From Pseudomonas paralcaligenes (GTDB lineage Bacteria; Pseudomonadota; Gammaproteobacteria; Pseudomonadales; Pseudomonadaceae), in contig NZ_BPFX01000003.1 of NCBI RefSeq assembly GCF_019655855.1, positions 372,001 to 436,000 of the forward strand: 64,000 nucleotides of DNA, read 5' to 3'. Positions 56,214-64,000 of the stretch are shown in pieces. The number at the start of each line of letters is the position of its first letter. Position 1 is the stretch's first letter. The translations under genes and the position numbers were made by a program. Below the pieces are notes generated by a model. It saw nothing but the letters and a program-made list of their open reading frames with translations. It had not been told where the DNA came from and did not search any database.

Positions 56214-57848
56214 TCAGACCTTCAGCTTGTCGACCTGGCCGTGCAGGCGGTGGGAGAGTTCGAGCAGCTCGGTGCAGGATTGGCGGGTCTGCTGCAGCGC
56301 GTCGACGCCGACGATGGTCGCATCGTGGATGCGGGTGATGCTGCGGTTGATCTCTTCGGCGGTGGCCGCCTGCTGCTCCGCCGCGCTGGCGATCTGCAGG
56401 GTCATCTGGTTGACGGTCGTCACCGAGTCGATGATCTGCTCCAGCGCCTGGCCGGCGCGGGCCGAATCCTGTACCGGCCGTTCCGCGGCGTCGACGTTGG
56501 CCGAGAGCTGCTCGGTCGCCCGGCGCGCGCCATGCTGCACGCGCTCGATGATTTCCTTGATCTCCAGGGTCGATGCCTGGGTGCGCATGGCCAGGGTGCG
56601 CACCTCGTCGGCCACCACGGCGAAGCCCCGGCCATGCTCGCCGGCCCTGGCCGCCTCGATGGCGGCATTGAGGGCCAGCAGGTTGGTCTGTTCGGCGATG
56701 GACGTGATGACATCCAGCACCCTCTCGACCCTGGCGGAGTCCCCCGCCAGTTGCTCGACGACGGAGGCGCTGCCGGCCAGGGCGCGGGTGAGGTCCTGGA
56801 TCGAGCCGATCGTCGCCTTCACGACTTCGTGCCCATGGATGGCCTGCTGTTCGGCCGTCTGTGTGGCGGTGGCGGCCGTCGAGGTGTTCTGGGCCACCTC
56901 CTGCACCGTCGCCACCATCTGGCTCATGGCGGTCGCCAGGCTGTCCGTCTCGCCTTGCTGGTTCTCCATGCCCTGCCTGGCCTGGGACGTGATCGCCTCG
57001 AGCCTGTCGCTGGTCGCCGAGACGTGGTTGCTGGCCTCGGCCATGCCGCAGGTTATCTGGTGCGCGGCCTGCATCAGGTGGTTGAAGCTCTCGGACATTC
57101 GGGTCAGTTCGTCGTCACCCGTGACCGGCAGGCGCAGGCTCAGGTCGGTCACGCCCCGGGTGGCGCCCGCCAGCGCGCCCGCGGTGTCGGCCAGTGGCCG
57201 CACGATGCTGCTGGCGAACAGCCAGGCGAGGAGGCCGATGGCCGCCAGGGCCAGGCCGGCGGCGACGGCCGGGCCGACCAGCACCTGGTTGACGATGTCC
57301 CGGACGTCCTGCGGGTGGAGACCGCTGACCAGCACCCAGCCCCAGGGCGCGAACAGGCGGGCCTCCGAAACCTTGTGTTCGGCCACGGTCGAGCCCGGGC
57401 GCGGGAACGAATATTCGACGAGGGTGCTGCCGTGTGCCTTGACGCCGCTGATGATGTCACGGACGAACAGGCGGCCTTCGGCGTCCTTGAAGTCGAAGAC
57501 CTCCCGGCCGTTCAGGTTGGGGGAGGTGGGGTGCATCACCACCACGTGATCGAGGTTGGTCACCCACAGGTAGTGGTCGCCCAGGTAGCGGATGGTGCCG
57601 ATCACCTCGGCCGCCTGCTGCTGCGCCTCGGCGAGGTCTATCTGCCCGAGCCGGACCTGCCGCTCGTAGTGCTCCAGGATGTTGGAGGCGGTATTGAGCG
57701 CCGTCGCCACGCCCGCCATCTTTTCCTGGTACAGGCTCCGCTGCAGCACGCTGCTGAACCACAGGCTCAGGATCACCAGGAGCATGGCCATGGCGCTGAC
57801 CAGCAGGGTCACTCGGGTACTGATGCGGAGGTTTCTCAGTGCTGACAT
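56214..57848 (-). CDS. Methyl-accepting chemotaxis protein with single Cache domain
   Basis: 544 residues: TM1 (about 10-32), a periplasmic sCache_2-type domain (about 35-185) with [26 protein letters not shown]2 (about 190-212), HAMP, and the signalling domain with the hairpin tip [32 protein letters not shown]. It senses an unknown small ligand, perhaps a carboxylate. The start is [13 protein letters not shown] at 57848. Its 5' region contains a GGCAGACCC/GGGTCTGCC hairpin (57878-57903) without a T-tract. Confidence 0.92.
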   Translation of the reverse strand: MSALRNLRISTRVTLLVSAMAMLLVILSLWFSSVLQRSLYQEKMAGVATALNTASNILEHYERQVRLGQIDLAEAQQQAAEVIGTIRYLGDHYLWVTNLDHVVVMHPTSPNLNGREVFDFKDAEGRLFVRDIISGVKAHGSTLVEYSFPRPGSTVAEHKVSEARLFAPWGWVLVSGLHPQDVRDIVNQVLVGPAVAAGLALAAIGLLAWLFASSIVRPLADTAGALAGATRGVTDLSLRLPVTGDDELTRMSESFNHLMQAAHQITCGMAEASNHVSATSDRLEAITSQARQGMENQQGETDSLATAMSQMVATVQEVAQNTSTAATATQTAEQQAIHGHEVVKATIGSIQDLTRALAGSASVVEQLAGDSARVERVLDVITSIAEQTNLLALNAAIEAARAGEHGRGFAVVADEVRTLAMRTQASTLEIKEIIERVQHGARRATEQLSANVDAAERPVQDSARAGQALEQIIDSVTTVNQMTLQIASAAEQQAATAEEINRSITRIHDATIVGVDALQQTRQSCTELLELSHRLHGQVDKLKV

Positions 57849-57957
57849 CGGAGGCCTCTTTCTTGTTTTTGTTGATTGGCAGACCCCGTATCCCGGGTCT
57901 GCCCTTCGGCCGATTGCGGTTGGCACTGAAATTCTAGGAAGTCTCCCCCTGAGCCCG

Positions 57958-59220
57958 CTATTCGGATTGTGCCGGTGGCGGTGTGTGGCCCTTGTAGATG
58001 TGCTTGACCAGCGGCCCGATGGACAGGCCCTGCAGCAGGATCGACACCAGCACCACGATGTAGGTCAGGGTCAGCAGCAGGTCGCGCTCCGGGCCCAGCG
58101 GCAGGGACAGCGCCAGCGCCACCGAGACGCCGCCGCGCAGGCCGCCCCAGGCCAGGATGCGGATGGTGCCCAGCGGTGCCGGGTGGCCGAGCCGGCGCAG
58201 CAGGAAGATCGGCGGTGCCACGGTGACCAGGCGCGAGGCGAGCACGGCGGCGCCGAGCAGGCAGGCGGCGCCGATGTGCAGCCAGGAGAACGGCAACAGC
58301 AGCAGCTCCAGGCCGATCAGGGCGAACAGCAGGGCGTTGAGGATTTCGTCGATCAGCTCCCAGAACTTGTCGATGTAGCGCCGCGTCTCGTCGGACATGA
58401 TGTGCTGGCGGCCGTAGTTGCCGATGATCAGGCCGGCCACCACCATGGCGATCGGGCCGGACACGTGCAGCGCCCTGGCCAGCGCCGCGCCGCCGAACAC
58501 CAGGGCGATGGTCAGCATGACCTCCACCTGGTACTGATCGATGCCGCGCATCATCAGCAGGGTCGCGCCACCGATGGCCATGCCGAACAGCACGCCGCCG
58601 ATGGCCTCCTTGGCGAACATCCAGCTCACCTCGCCGAAGGTCGGCGTGTGGCCGCTGAGCAGGATCGCCAGGAGGATGCTGAACACCACCACGGCGGTGC
58701 CGTCGTTGAACAGCGACTCGCCGACGATGGTGGTCGCCAGCGGCTTGGGCGCGCCGGCGGACTTGAGGATGCCCATCACCGCGATGGGGTCGGTCGGCGA
58801 GATCAGTGCGCCGAACAGCAGGCAGTAGAGCAGGGGAATCTGCCAGCCCATCAGGTCGAAGATGAACCAGGCCAGGCCGCCGATGATGGCGGTCGCCAGC
58901 AGCACGCCGAAGGTCGCCAGCAGGCCGATCGGCCACTTGTAGCTGCGCAGGTCGTTGAGGTTGACGTGCAGCGCGCCGGCGAACAGCAGGGCCGGCAGGA
59001 ACCAGGTCATGAGGATTTCGGAGAAGTCGATGTCGCGGATGAGCCGCTGCATCTCCAGCTCCAGCACCGGGAAGCCGGCCAGGCTGACCACCTGCAGCAG
59101 GGCCGAGAAGACCAGCGCGGTGGCCATCACGCCGATGGTCGGGGGCAGCCTGATGAACCGGTAGTTCACGTAGGTGAGCAGGGTGGTCAGGCTGATGAAG
59201 GCGGCGACGAGGTTGAGCAT
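57958..59220 (-). CDS. CPA1-type Na+(K+)/H+ antiporter
   Basis: 420 residues with about 12 membrane segments. The ion-site motifs are [12 protein letters not shown] and [15 protein letters not shown]. The start [15 protein letters not shown] at 59220 has AGGAG upstream. It would exchange cytoplasmic sodium or potassium for protons. It has no long C-terminal regulatory domain. Confidence 0.9.
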   Translation of the reverse strand: MLNLVAAFISLTTLLTYVNYRFIRLPPTIGVMATALVFSALLQVVSLAGFPVLELEMQRLIRDIDFSEILMTWFLPALLFAGALHVNLNDLRSYKWPIGLLATFGVLLATAIIGGLAWFIFDLMGWQIPLLYCLLFGALISPTDPIAVMGILKSAGAPKPLATTIVGESLFNDGTAVVVFSILLAILLSGHTPTFGEVSWMFAKEAIGGVLFGMAIGGATLLMMRGIDQYQVEVMLTIALVFGGAALARALHVSGPIAMVVAGLIIGNYGRQHIMSDETRRYIDKFWELIDEILNALLFALIGLELLLLPFSWLHIGAACLLGAAVLASRLVTVAPPIFLLRRLGHPAPLGTIRILAWGGLRGGVSVALALSLPLGPERDLLLTLTYIVVLVSILLQGLSIGPLVKHIYKGHTPPPAQSE

Positions 59221-59383
59221 CGGCGGGCTCCTGAAAAACGGGGCGGGCATCATCGCTTCCCGCACCCGCATCGGACAAGCCGAAACGCCCCGCGCCGGCC
59301 CGCCCGGCGGCCAGCCTGTGTGCCGGCTCACACTGCCCGGCCCCGCTGTGGCGGGGCAGGCGAGCCGGCGTGCGCCGCGGCCG

Positions 59384-60616
59384 TCAGCGCGTGCGCCGGG
59401 CCATCCAGCGCCGGTACTGGCGGGTGCGCGAGGCGTTGGCCAGCTGCTGCATGATCAGCGCGCGCAACGGCGACACCCCGGGATTGGGTGTCTTGTCCAG
59501 GCTGAGCTTGCGCAGCTGGAACTTGACCACCGCCATGTTGGCCAGGGACGCCAGGGTCTTGTTCTTCCAGGTGATGGGCGGCAGCTGCGGGGCGCTGTCC
59601 TTGCCCTGGCGCCAGTCGCGTGGCAGGTCCGGGTCGATGGCCAGGGCCGTGCCGATGCCGACCATGGCGACGCCGCTGTCGATCACCTGTTCGGCCACCG
59701 GCCGGCGGCGGATGCCGCCGGTGACCATCACCGGCATCGTCGCGACCCTCTGGATATCGCGGGCGAACTCCAGGAAGTAGGCCTCCCGCGCCAGGGTGCG
59801 GCCGTCGCGGGCCTCGCCCTGCATGGCCGGCGCCTCGTAGCTGCCGCCCGACAGCTCGACCAGGTCGACGCCCTGGCCATTGAGCAGCCGTACCACCTGC
59901 TCGGCGTCCTCGGCGCTGAAGCCGCCGCGCTGGAAATCCGCGGAGTTGAGCTTGACGGCCACCGAGAACCCGGGGGAAACCTCGGCCCGCACCGCCCTGA
60001 CGATCTCCAGCAGCAGGCGCGCCCGGTTCTCCAGGGAGCCGCCCCACTCGTCCGTCCGCCGGTTGGTCAAGGGCGACAGGAACTGGCTCAGCAGGTAGCC
60101 GTGGGCCGCGTGGATCTCCACGCCGGTGAAGCCGGCCAGTTCGCCGAGCCGGGCGGTGCGGGCGAAGCGGCGGATCAACTCATGGATGACTTCCGGCGTC
60201 ATCGCGTAGGGGGTGTTGAAGTGCTTCGACATCATGCCCAGGTCCAGCGGGATGGCCGAGGGCGCCCAGGTCTTCTGCCCGAGGTTGGCCTGCATCTGGC
60301 GCCCGGGATGGTTGATCTGCAGCCAGAACTGCGCGCCCCTGGAGCGGCCGATCCGGGCCCAGCGCTTGAACTTCTCCAGCTGCCGGTCATCTTCCAGCAC
60401 CACGCCGCCGGGACCGGTCATGGCGCGGCCGTCGACCATCACGTTGCCGGTGATGATCAGGCCGGCGCCGCCATCGGCCCAGGCCTGGTACAGGCGCATC
60501 AGCTTCTCGGATGGCGCCTGGTCGTCGTCGGCCATGTTCTCTTCCATGGCGGCCTTGGCGATACGGTTCGGCATGCGCGAGCCGTTGGGGAGGGTTAACT
60601 CGTCGAAAACGCCCAT
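59384..60616 (-). CDS. Old Yellow Enzyme-family NADH:flavin oxidoreductase
   Basis: 410 residues. FMN-dependent reductases of this family reduce activated C=C bonds. The TIM-barrel signatures are NRIAKAAMEENMA, QINHPGRQ, the active-site GVEIHAAHGYLLSQFLSPLTNRR, DEWGGSLENR and the phosphate loop VMVTGGIRRR. There is no C-terminal FAD/Fe-S module. The 5' leader from the MerR-type promoter at 60646-60676 would be only about 20-25 bases. Confidence 0.9.
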   Translation of the reverse strand: MGVFDELTLPNGSRMPNRIAKAAMEENMADDDQAPSEKLMRLYQAWADGGAGLIITGNVMVDGRAMTGPGGVVLEDDRQLEKFKRWARIGRSRGAQFWLQINHPGRQMQANLGQKTWAPSAIPLDLGMMSKHFNTPYAMTPEVIHELIRRFARTARLGELAGFTGVEIHAAHGYLLSQFLSPLTNRRTDEWGGSLENRARLLLEIVRAVRAEVSPGFSVAVKLNSADFQRGGFSAEDAEQVVRLLNGQGVDLVELSGGSYEAPAMQGEARDGRTLAREAYFLEFARDIQRVATMPVMVTGGIRRRPVAEQVIDSGVAMVGIGTALAIDPDLPRDWRQGKDSAPQLPPITWKNKTLASLANMAVVKFQLRKLSLDKTPNPGVSPLRALIMQQLANASRTRQYRRWMARRTR

Positions 60617-60645
60617 GAAGCACTACCTCGTGTGATGGTGGTGCG

Positions 60646-60676
60646 ACCTTAAGATTAAAGTTTACTTGAATGTCAA
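60646..60676 (-). promoter_or_regulatory. MerR-type promoter of the Old Yellow Enzyme gene
   Basis: Read on the minus strand: -35 TTGACA (60671-60676), a 19-base spacer with TTCAAGTAAACTTTAA, -10 TAAGGT (60646-60651). An over-long 19-base spacer with a central palindrome is the hallmark of MerR-activated promoters. Confidence 0.7.
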
Positions 60677-60725
60677 GGCCTTCTTCACGGCCCGGACGGC
60701 GGCATCCACGCGCCGGGGGCGTGCC

Positions 60726-61787
60726 TCACTCGATGCGCAGTTCGCCGGACCCGGGCAGGCTGGTCACCAGGTCGGGGCCCAGCAGCCTGGCCGGGGTGTA
60801 TGCGCCGCCGGCCGGCCGCATCTGCATCAGGTAGCCGATCACCGCCAGCGCGCCGGTGACGGTCAGGCTGTAGACATTGACCGTGCGCAGCCGGGCCACC
60901 TTGCGCTCGCCACGGGCGTTGCGCGCCTCGCCCCAGACCCAGGTGCCCGACCCGGCGCGCTTGCCGTCGTCCGGCCCGGTGACCTTCCTGCCGATGCGGG
61001 CCTTCAGCTGCCGCTGTACCCAGGGCAGCCCCAGCAGCGGCCGGATCAGGTTGGCGAACCTGGCGCCGCGGATCATGCCCGGGGAGCCGGGCACGAACAC
61101 CTCGATGTTGGGGATGCCGGTGGTGTGGTAGGCGGTGGAGACATCGCCCCACGGTATGGTCATGGCGGGCTTCTCGCCGTCGCCGAAGTCGATGCGGCGC
61201 ACCCGGTAGGCCAGCGGCACCTGGACGATCCTGCCGTCGCGGCGCACCTTGCCGCCCTGCGCCAGCCCCTCGATGGAAGTCTTGGCGGTGCCGGGCGACA
61301 TGCTGGAGCGGGTGTCGAAGCCCAGCGCCAGATGGGTCGCATCGGGCAGGGCGGCCTTGAGCGCGGCGGCCACGCAGTCGGTGGGGATCACGTCGAATCC
61401 CACGCCAGGGCAGATCACCACGCCGGCGGAGCGCGCAAGTTCGTTCAGCGTCTGGGCGTGCTCGAACACCGGGATCTCGCCGGTGATGTCCAGGTAATGG
61501 GCGCGGGCGCGCAGGCAGGCCTCCATCATCGGCGCCGCGGTGGCGGAGAAGGGGCCGGCGCAGTGCATCACCAGTTCGCAGCCCGCGAGCTGCGCGTCCA
61601 GCCGCGCCGCGTCGTCGAGGTCGAAGTGGCGCGCTTCGAGGCCGAGTTCGCCGGCCAGCGCCTCGACCTTGGCGCGGCTGCGGCCGGCCAGCACCGGCCG
61701 GTAGCCGCGCCGCACCGCTTCGCGGGCGATCAGCTCGCCGGTGTAGCCGTACGCGCCGTAGATCATCCAGTTCATCTGCTTTTCCAT
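60726..61787 (-). CDS. Rossmann-fold reductase of the saccharopine dehydrogenase / trans-acting enoyl reductase type
   Basis: 353 residues. The NADP-binding loop is YGAYGYTGELIA at the N-terminus, then RPVLAGRSRAKVEAL and VMHCAGPFSATAAPMMEACL, the pattern of the saccharopine-dehydrogenase-like family. A hydrophobic C-terminal stretch (SLTVTGALAVIGYLMQM) suggests membrane contact. The start at 61787 (MEKQMNWMIYG) has GGAGCC upstream. The substrate is unknown. It lies in the MerR-linked cluster. Confidence 0.85.
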   Translation of the reverse strand: MEKQMNWMIYGAYGYTGELIAREAVRRGYRPVLAGRSRAKVEALAGELGLEARHFDLDDAARLDAQLAGCELVMHCAGPFSATAAPMMEACLRARAHYLDITGEIPVFEHAQTLNELARSAGVVICPGVGFDVIPTDCVAAALKAALPDATHLALGFDTRSSMSPGTAKTSIEGLAQGGKVRRDGRIVQVPLAYRVRRIDFGDGEKPAMTIPWGDVSTAYHTTGIPNIEVFVPGSPGMIRGARFANLIRPLLGLPWVQRQLKARIGRKVTGPDDGKRAGSGTWVWGEARNARGERKVARLRTVNVYSLTVTGALAVIGYLMQMRPAGGAYTPARLLGPDLVTSLPGSGELRIE

Positions 61788-61841
61788 GGGAGGCTCCTGC
61801 ATGGCCAAGGGCGTGCCGCTGCCCGCCCGGGTAGGTGCCGG

Positions 61842-61872
61842 ACGGTAACCTTGAAGTTTGATTCAATGTCAA
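61842..61872 (-). promoter_or_regulatory. MerR-type promoter of the Rossmann reductase gene
   Basis: Minus strand: -35 TTGACA (61867-61872), 19-base spacer with TTGAATCAAACTTCAA, -10 TACCGT (61842-61847). The start codon follows about 50 bases after the expected transcript start. Confidence 0.7.
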
Positions 61873-61968
61873 TGGCGTCCCCGGAGCCGGCACGGGCGCT
61901 CCGGGTGCGTCGTTCCCGGTCGTTCATCGCTGACACGAATCGCAATGAATAAAGCCCCAGGCATACGC

Positions 61969-61999
61969 TTGACCTTGAAGTTCAGTTCAACGTTAGGGT
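61969..61999 (+). promoter_or_regulatory. MerR-type promoter of the acetoacetate-decarboxylase-like gene
   Basis: -35 TTGACC (61969-61974), 19-base spacer with TTGAAGTTCAGTTCAA, -10 TAGGGT (61994-61999). It would give a leader of about 85 bases. Confidence 0.68.
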
Positions 62000-62091
62000 G
62001 CGCGCAGCTGGCCTCTCACGGGTGTGCCAGGGCGACGCAGACAACCTGGTTTCTGCTCGCATATCAGCCATAGCGCAAGCGGAGACAGAGA

Positions 62092-63096
62092 ATGAAACTC
62101 GGAAATATTGCGGTGATCACGGGCGTGCTGCTGAGTGCCTTTGCAGCCTCCTCATGGGCGGAAGGCTCCCTCGAGGCCGCCCAGCTCGACGGTAGGACCA
62201 ACCTCGGCGGCCGTGAAGTGAGTGTGGTGGCGGGCGGGCTGTACGACCGCTATGAGTCGAACCCGCCGCTGTCGGTGATCGCCGCCGAGGCCCCGGACAT
62301 CGACCTGAGCTGGTTCCGGGAACTGAAGAAGACCAAGGTCGACATGGGCTTCGAGTCGTATTCGCCCAACTTCTACTACAAGAACAACCGGGTGACGGCG
62401 GTGTTCACGGCGGACATCGACAGGCTGAGGGAGCTGATGCCCGCCGAGGTCCTGGAGCAGGTCCAGCCGCTTCAGGTGTGGCCGGGCCGGGGCCTGGTGG
62501 CGTTCACCGCCTACGCCTACGAATACTGCGACAACGACAGCTACAACGAGATCGCGCTGTCGATCGTCACCAACAAGCCCGGCAACTCCAACCTGGGGCC
62601 CGTCACCCTGGTCGGCCAGGCCATGTCCAAGGACTTCTGGGGCTACGTGCTCAAGCTGCCGGTGAACACGGAGCTGGCCGAGGTGCGGGGCGTGGTCGGC
62701 TACAACCTGCCGAAGTGGCTGACCGAGATCAACTACCGCGAGACCGACAAGTCGGTCGTCTTCGAGATCATCGACAAGGAGACGGGGAAGGTCGACGTCA
62801 CCTTCGAGGGCGAGAAGCTCGACGACCTCTCGGACGAGATCGAGATGGTCACCAACAGCTTCACCAACATCGGCCACGACGGCGAACTGGCCTACGGCTA
62901 TGCGATTTCGCGCCAGCAGCGCCATGCGTCGAGTTCGAGCGAGGAGGCGGTGAAGCTCACCCTGAACGACGGCAGCCTGTCCGCCTACATCGAGTCCCTG
63001 GATCTGGGGAAAATGATGAAGTACGAGTATGTGCCGGCATTCCAGAGCGCTCTGTATTCCCCGGAGCCCCTGAAGGCCATGCTGGAACGCGATTGA
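62092..63096 (+). CDS. Exported acetoacetate decarboxylase-family protein
   Basis: 334 residues. A signal peptide (MKLGNIAVITGVLLSAFAASSWA) is followed by an ADC-type domain with VWPGRGLVAFTAYAYEYCDNDSYNE and GVVGYNLPKWLTEI. K208 in the PKW sequence aligns with the Schiff-base lysine of acetoacetate decarboxylase. Classical ADC is cytosolic, so export is unusual; many relatives use the fold for other hydration or aldol chemistry. The function is not known. It lies in the MerR-linked cluster, convergent with merR. Confidence 0.78.
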   Translation: MKLGNIAVITGVLLSAFAASSWAEGSLEAAQLDGRTNLGGREVSVVAGGLYDRYESNPPLSVIAAEAPDIDLSWFRELKKTKVDMGFESYSPNFYYKNNRVTAVFTADIDRLRELMPAEVLEQVQPLQVWPGRGLVAFTAYAYEYCDNDSYNEIALSIVTNKPGNSNLGPVTLVGQAMSKDFWGYVLKLPVNTELAEVRGVVGYNLPKWLTEINYRETDKSVVFEIIDKETGKVDVTFEGEKLDDLSDEIEMVTNSFTNIGHDGELAYGYAISRQQRHASSSSEEAVKLTLNDGSLSAYIESLDLGKMMKYEYVPAFQSALYSPEPLKAMLERD

Positions 63097-63115
63097 GTCT
63101 GCACGGATTCGAGGA

Positions 63116-63140
63116 AGGTCAGGCCATGATGGCCTGACCT
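63116..63140. terminator. Hairpin between the ADC-like gene and merR
   Basis: AGGTCAGGCCAT and its exact complement separated by one base (a 25-base palindrome), between convergent stops; it acts in both directions if it terminates. No T-tract. Confidence 0.6.
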
Positions 63141-63149
63141 GATCGCGCT

Positions 63150-63596
63150 TCAGACCGGGGTCGAGCTTTCGCCCGTCGCCTTTTCCTCCTGCCCGTCTTC
63201 GCGAAAGCGGTTCAGCAGCCGTTGCGTGTTGTCGGCGCAGCGCATTCCCTCGGGCTTGGTCTCGATGCCCTCGATGACGATGAGCAGTTGCGCCTTGTTC
63301 TGCTCCAGGCGCTTCTGCAGCATTTCGATCTCGCCCACCTTGCGCTTGAGGCTCTCCAGCAGCTCGTCATGCCGCCAGGCATCGGAACTGACCGGCAGCA
63401 GGTTGCGAATCTCCTCCAGCGAGAAGCCGGCGTTCTGCGCGCCGGCGATGATCTCCAGGATCCACACCGCTTCGGGACCGTAATCACGGTAGCCGTTCGC
63501 CTTGCGCTCCACCGACCTGATCAGGCCGCTCGACTCGTAGAAGCGGATGCGCGAAGCCGTCAGGCCGCTGAGCTTCGCCAGTTCTCCGATTTTCAT
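63150..63596 (-). CDS. MerR-family transcriptional regulator
   Basis: 148 residues. The N-terminal winged helix begins [26 protein letters not shown], followed by [31 protein letters not shown] and a long coiled-coil dimer helix (about 80-115). The C-terminal effector part is short with one cysteine, so it is not a mercury- or copper-type sensor; an organic ligand is more likely. Divergent from the hydrolase at 63854, whose promoter has the same architecture as three others in the cluster. The regulon is inferred from these sites. Confidence 0.92.
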   Translation of the reverse strand: MKIGELAKLSGLTASRIRFYESSGLIRSVERKANGYRDYGPEAVWILEIIAGAQNAGFSLEEIRNLLPVSSDAWRHDELLESLKRKVGEIEMLQKRLEQNKAQLLIVIEGIETKPEGMRCADNTQRLLNRFREDGQEEKATGESSTPV

Positions 63597-63617
63597 ATCC
63601 CACACTCTCGAAAGGCG

Positions 63618-63648
63618 TTGACGTTAAAGTTTACTTTAAACCTACAGT
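63618..63648 (+). promoter_or_regulatory. MerR-type promoter of the alpha/beta hydrolase gene
   Basis: -35 TTGACG (63618-63623), 19-base spacer with the perfect palindrome TTAAAGTTTACTTTAA, -10 TACAGT (63643-63648). It lies 21 bases from the merR start, so it can also serve merR autoregulation. The leader to 63854 would be about 200 bases. Confidence 0.72.
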
Positions 63649-63853
63649 CGAAACGCGGCCAAGTGCGCAAGCGCTTCGGGAAGCCCGGAGCGGATCGCCG
63701 GGGCCATGGCGGATGGGCGGGGCGGGCAGCGATGCCTTCTGCGGCGTTCCCATCCAGACCCAGCGCAGGAGCGACCGCTCGGACCATGAGCGAAACACGA
63801 TCGGCCAGCATGCTGTCGATCGTTTGTCTCCACATCACATGGGAGAAACGACT

Positions 63854-64000
63854 ATGGGATACGTCACAACGCAGGACGGGGTTGAGATCTTCTACAAGGA
63901 CTGGGGCCCACGCGACGCCCAGGTGATCTACTTCCACCACGGCTGGCCGCTCAGCGCCGACGACTGGGATGCGCAGATGCTCTTCTTCCTGGCGCAGGGC
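63854..64000 (+). CDS. Alpha/beta hydrolase (chloroperoxidase-like), truncated by the window end
   Basis: The first 49 codons are present. [18 protein letters not shown] and [19 protein letters not shown] match the start of the non-heme chloroperoxidase/esterase group, with HHGWP forming the oxyanion region. The catalytic Ser, Asp and His lie beyond the window. Confidence 0.85.
   Translation, partial: MGYVTTQDGVEIFYKDWGPRDAQVIYFHHGWPLSADDWDAQMLFFLAQG

Larger units (their letters stand above)
61788..62091. other. Divergent control region of the reductase and the ADC-like gene
   Basis: 304 bases without a gene. They contain two back-to-back MerR-type promoters, at 61842-61872 (minus) and 61969-61999 (plus), about 100 bases apart. 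Nothing else was recognised. Confidence 0.7.

Noticed and set aside
57849..57957. Sigma-54-like sequence TGGCAC near 57930 upstream of the chemoreceptor
   Set aside because: The -12 part does not match TTGC and the orientation points away from the chemoreceptor gene.

Overview
The window is high-GC chromosomal DNA from a Pseudomonas. The gene order from the lytic transglycosylase through arfA, holA, lptE, leuS, lnt, corC, ybeY, ybeZ, miaB, hemL, thiE, thiD, ladS and a TetR/acyl-CoA dehydrogenase pair to amn matches, as I recall it, the P. aeruginosa PAO1 PA3992 to PA3970 block in the opposite orientation. Azurin, REP-type palindromes (GTGGGAGCGG..., GTAGGGTGCGCC...) and LadS also point to this genus. 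The species was not determined.

Layout. 1-17221: housekeeping genes, mostly on the minus strand. They cover envelope biogenesis (lytic transglycosylase, LptE, Lnt), translation and RNA maturation (ArfA, LeuS, YbeY, YbeZ, MiaB), replication (HolA), heme (HemL) and thiamine (ThiE, ThiD). 17531-22922: plus-strand LadS hybrid kinase, then a TetR/AidB-like dehydrogenase pair and a thioesterase. 23184-33361: a complete type I-C CRISPR-Cas locus, cas3-cas5c-cas8c(cas11c)-cas7c-cas4-cas1-cas2, followed by an array of 37 repeats and 36 spacers. It sits between two blocks that are otherwise syntenic with PAO1. 33447-49379: mixed core genes, including amn, rluE, a globin, an Lrp-type regulator, azurin, a cation efflux protein, hrpB, a VOC protein and a NYN/exonuclease pair. 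49646-51229: prfC. 51693-64000: an accessory-looking stretch. It holds an outer-membrane channel plus a membrane-anchored hydrolase with AraC and TetR regulators, a chemoreceptor, a Na+/H+ antiporter, and a cluster (59384-64000) of an Old Yellow Enzyme, a Rossmann reductase, an exported acetoacetate-decarboxylase-like protein, a MerR regulator and the start of an alpha/beta hydrolase.

Most notable points. (1) The last cluster has four promoters, one before each enzyme gene. Each shows TTGAC, an over-long 19-bp spacer holding a palindrome of the type TTnAAGTnnACTTnAA, and a TAnnGT -10. This is the layout of a MerR-activated promoter, so the cluster looks like one local regulon of the MerR protein at 63150-63596. 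(2) cas8c contains an in-frame internal start with a strong ribosome-binding site that would give Cas11c. (3) The CRISPR array is uniform near its leader and decays at the far end, with one repeat-stem variant recurring three times. (4) Three long imperfect palindromes share an unusual core sequence. (5) arfA contains a perfect 10-bp hairpin inside its coding region, the hallmark of its tmRNA-dependent control.
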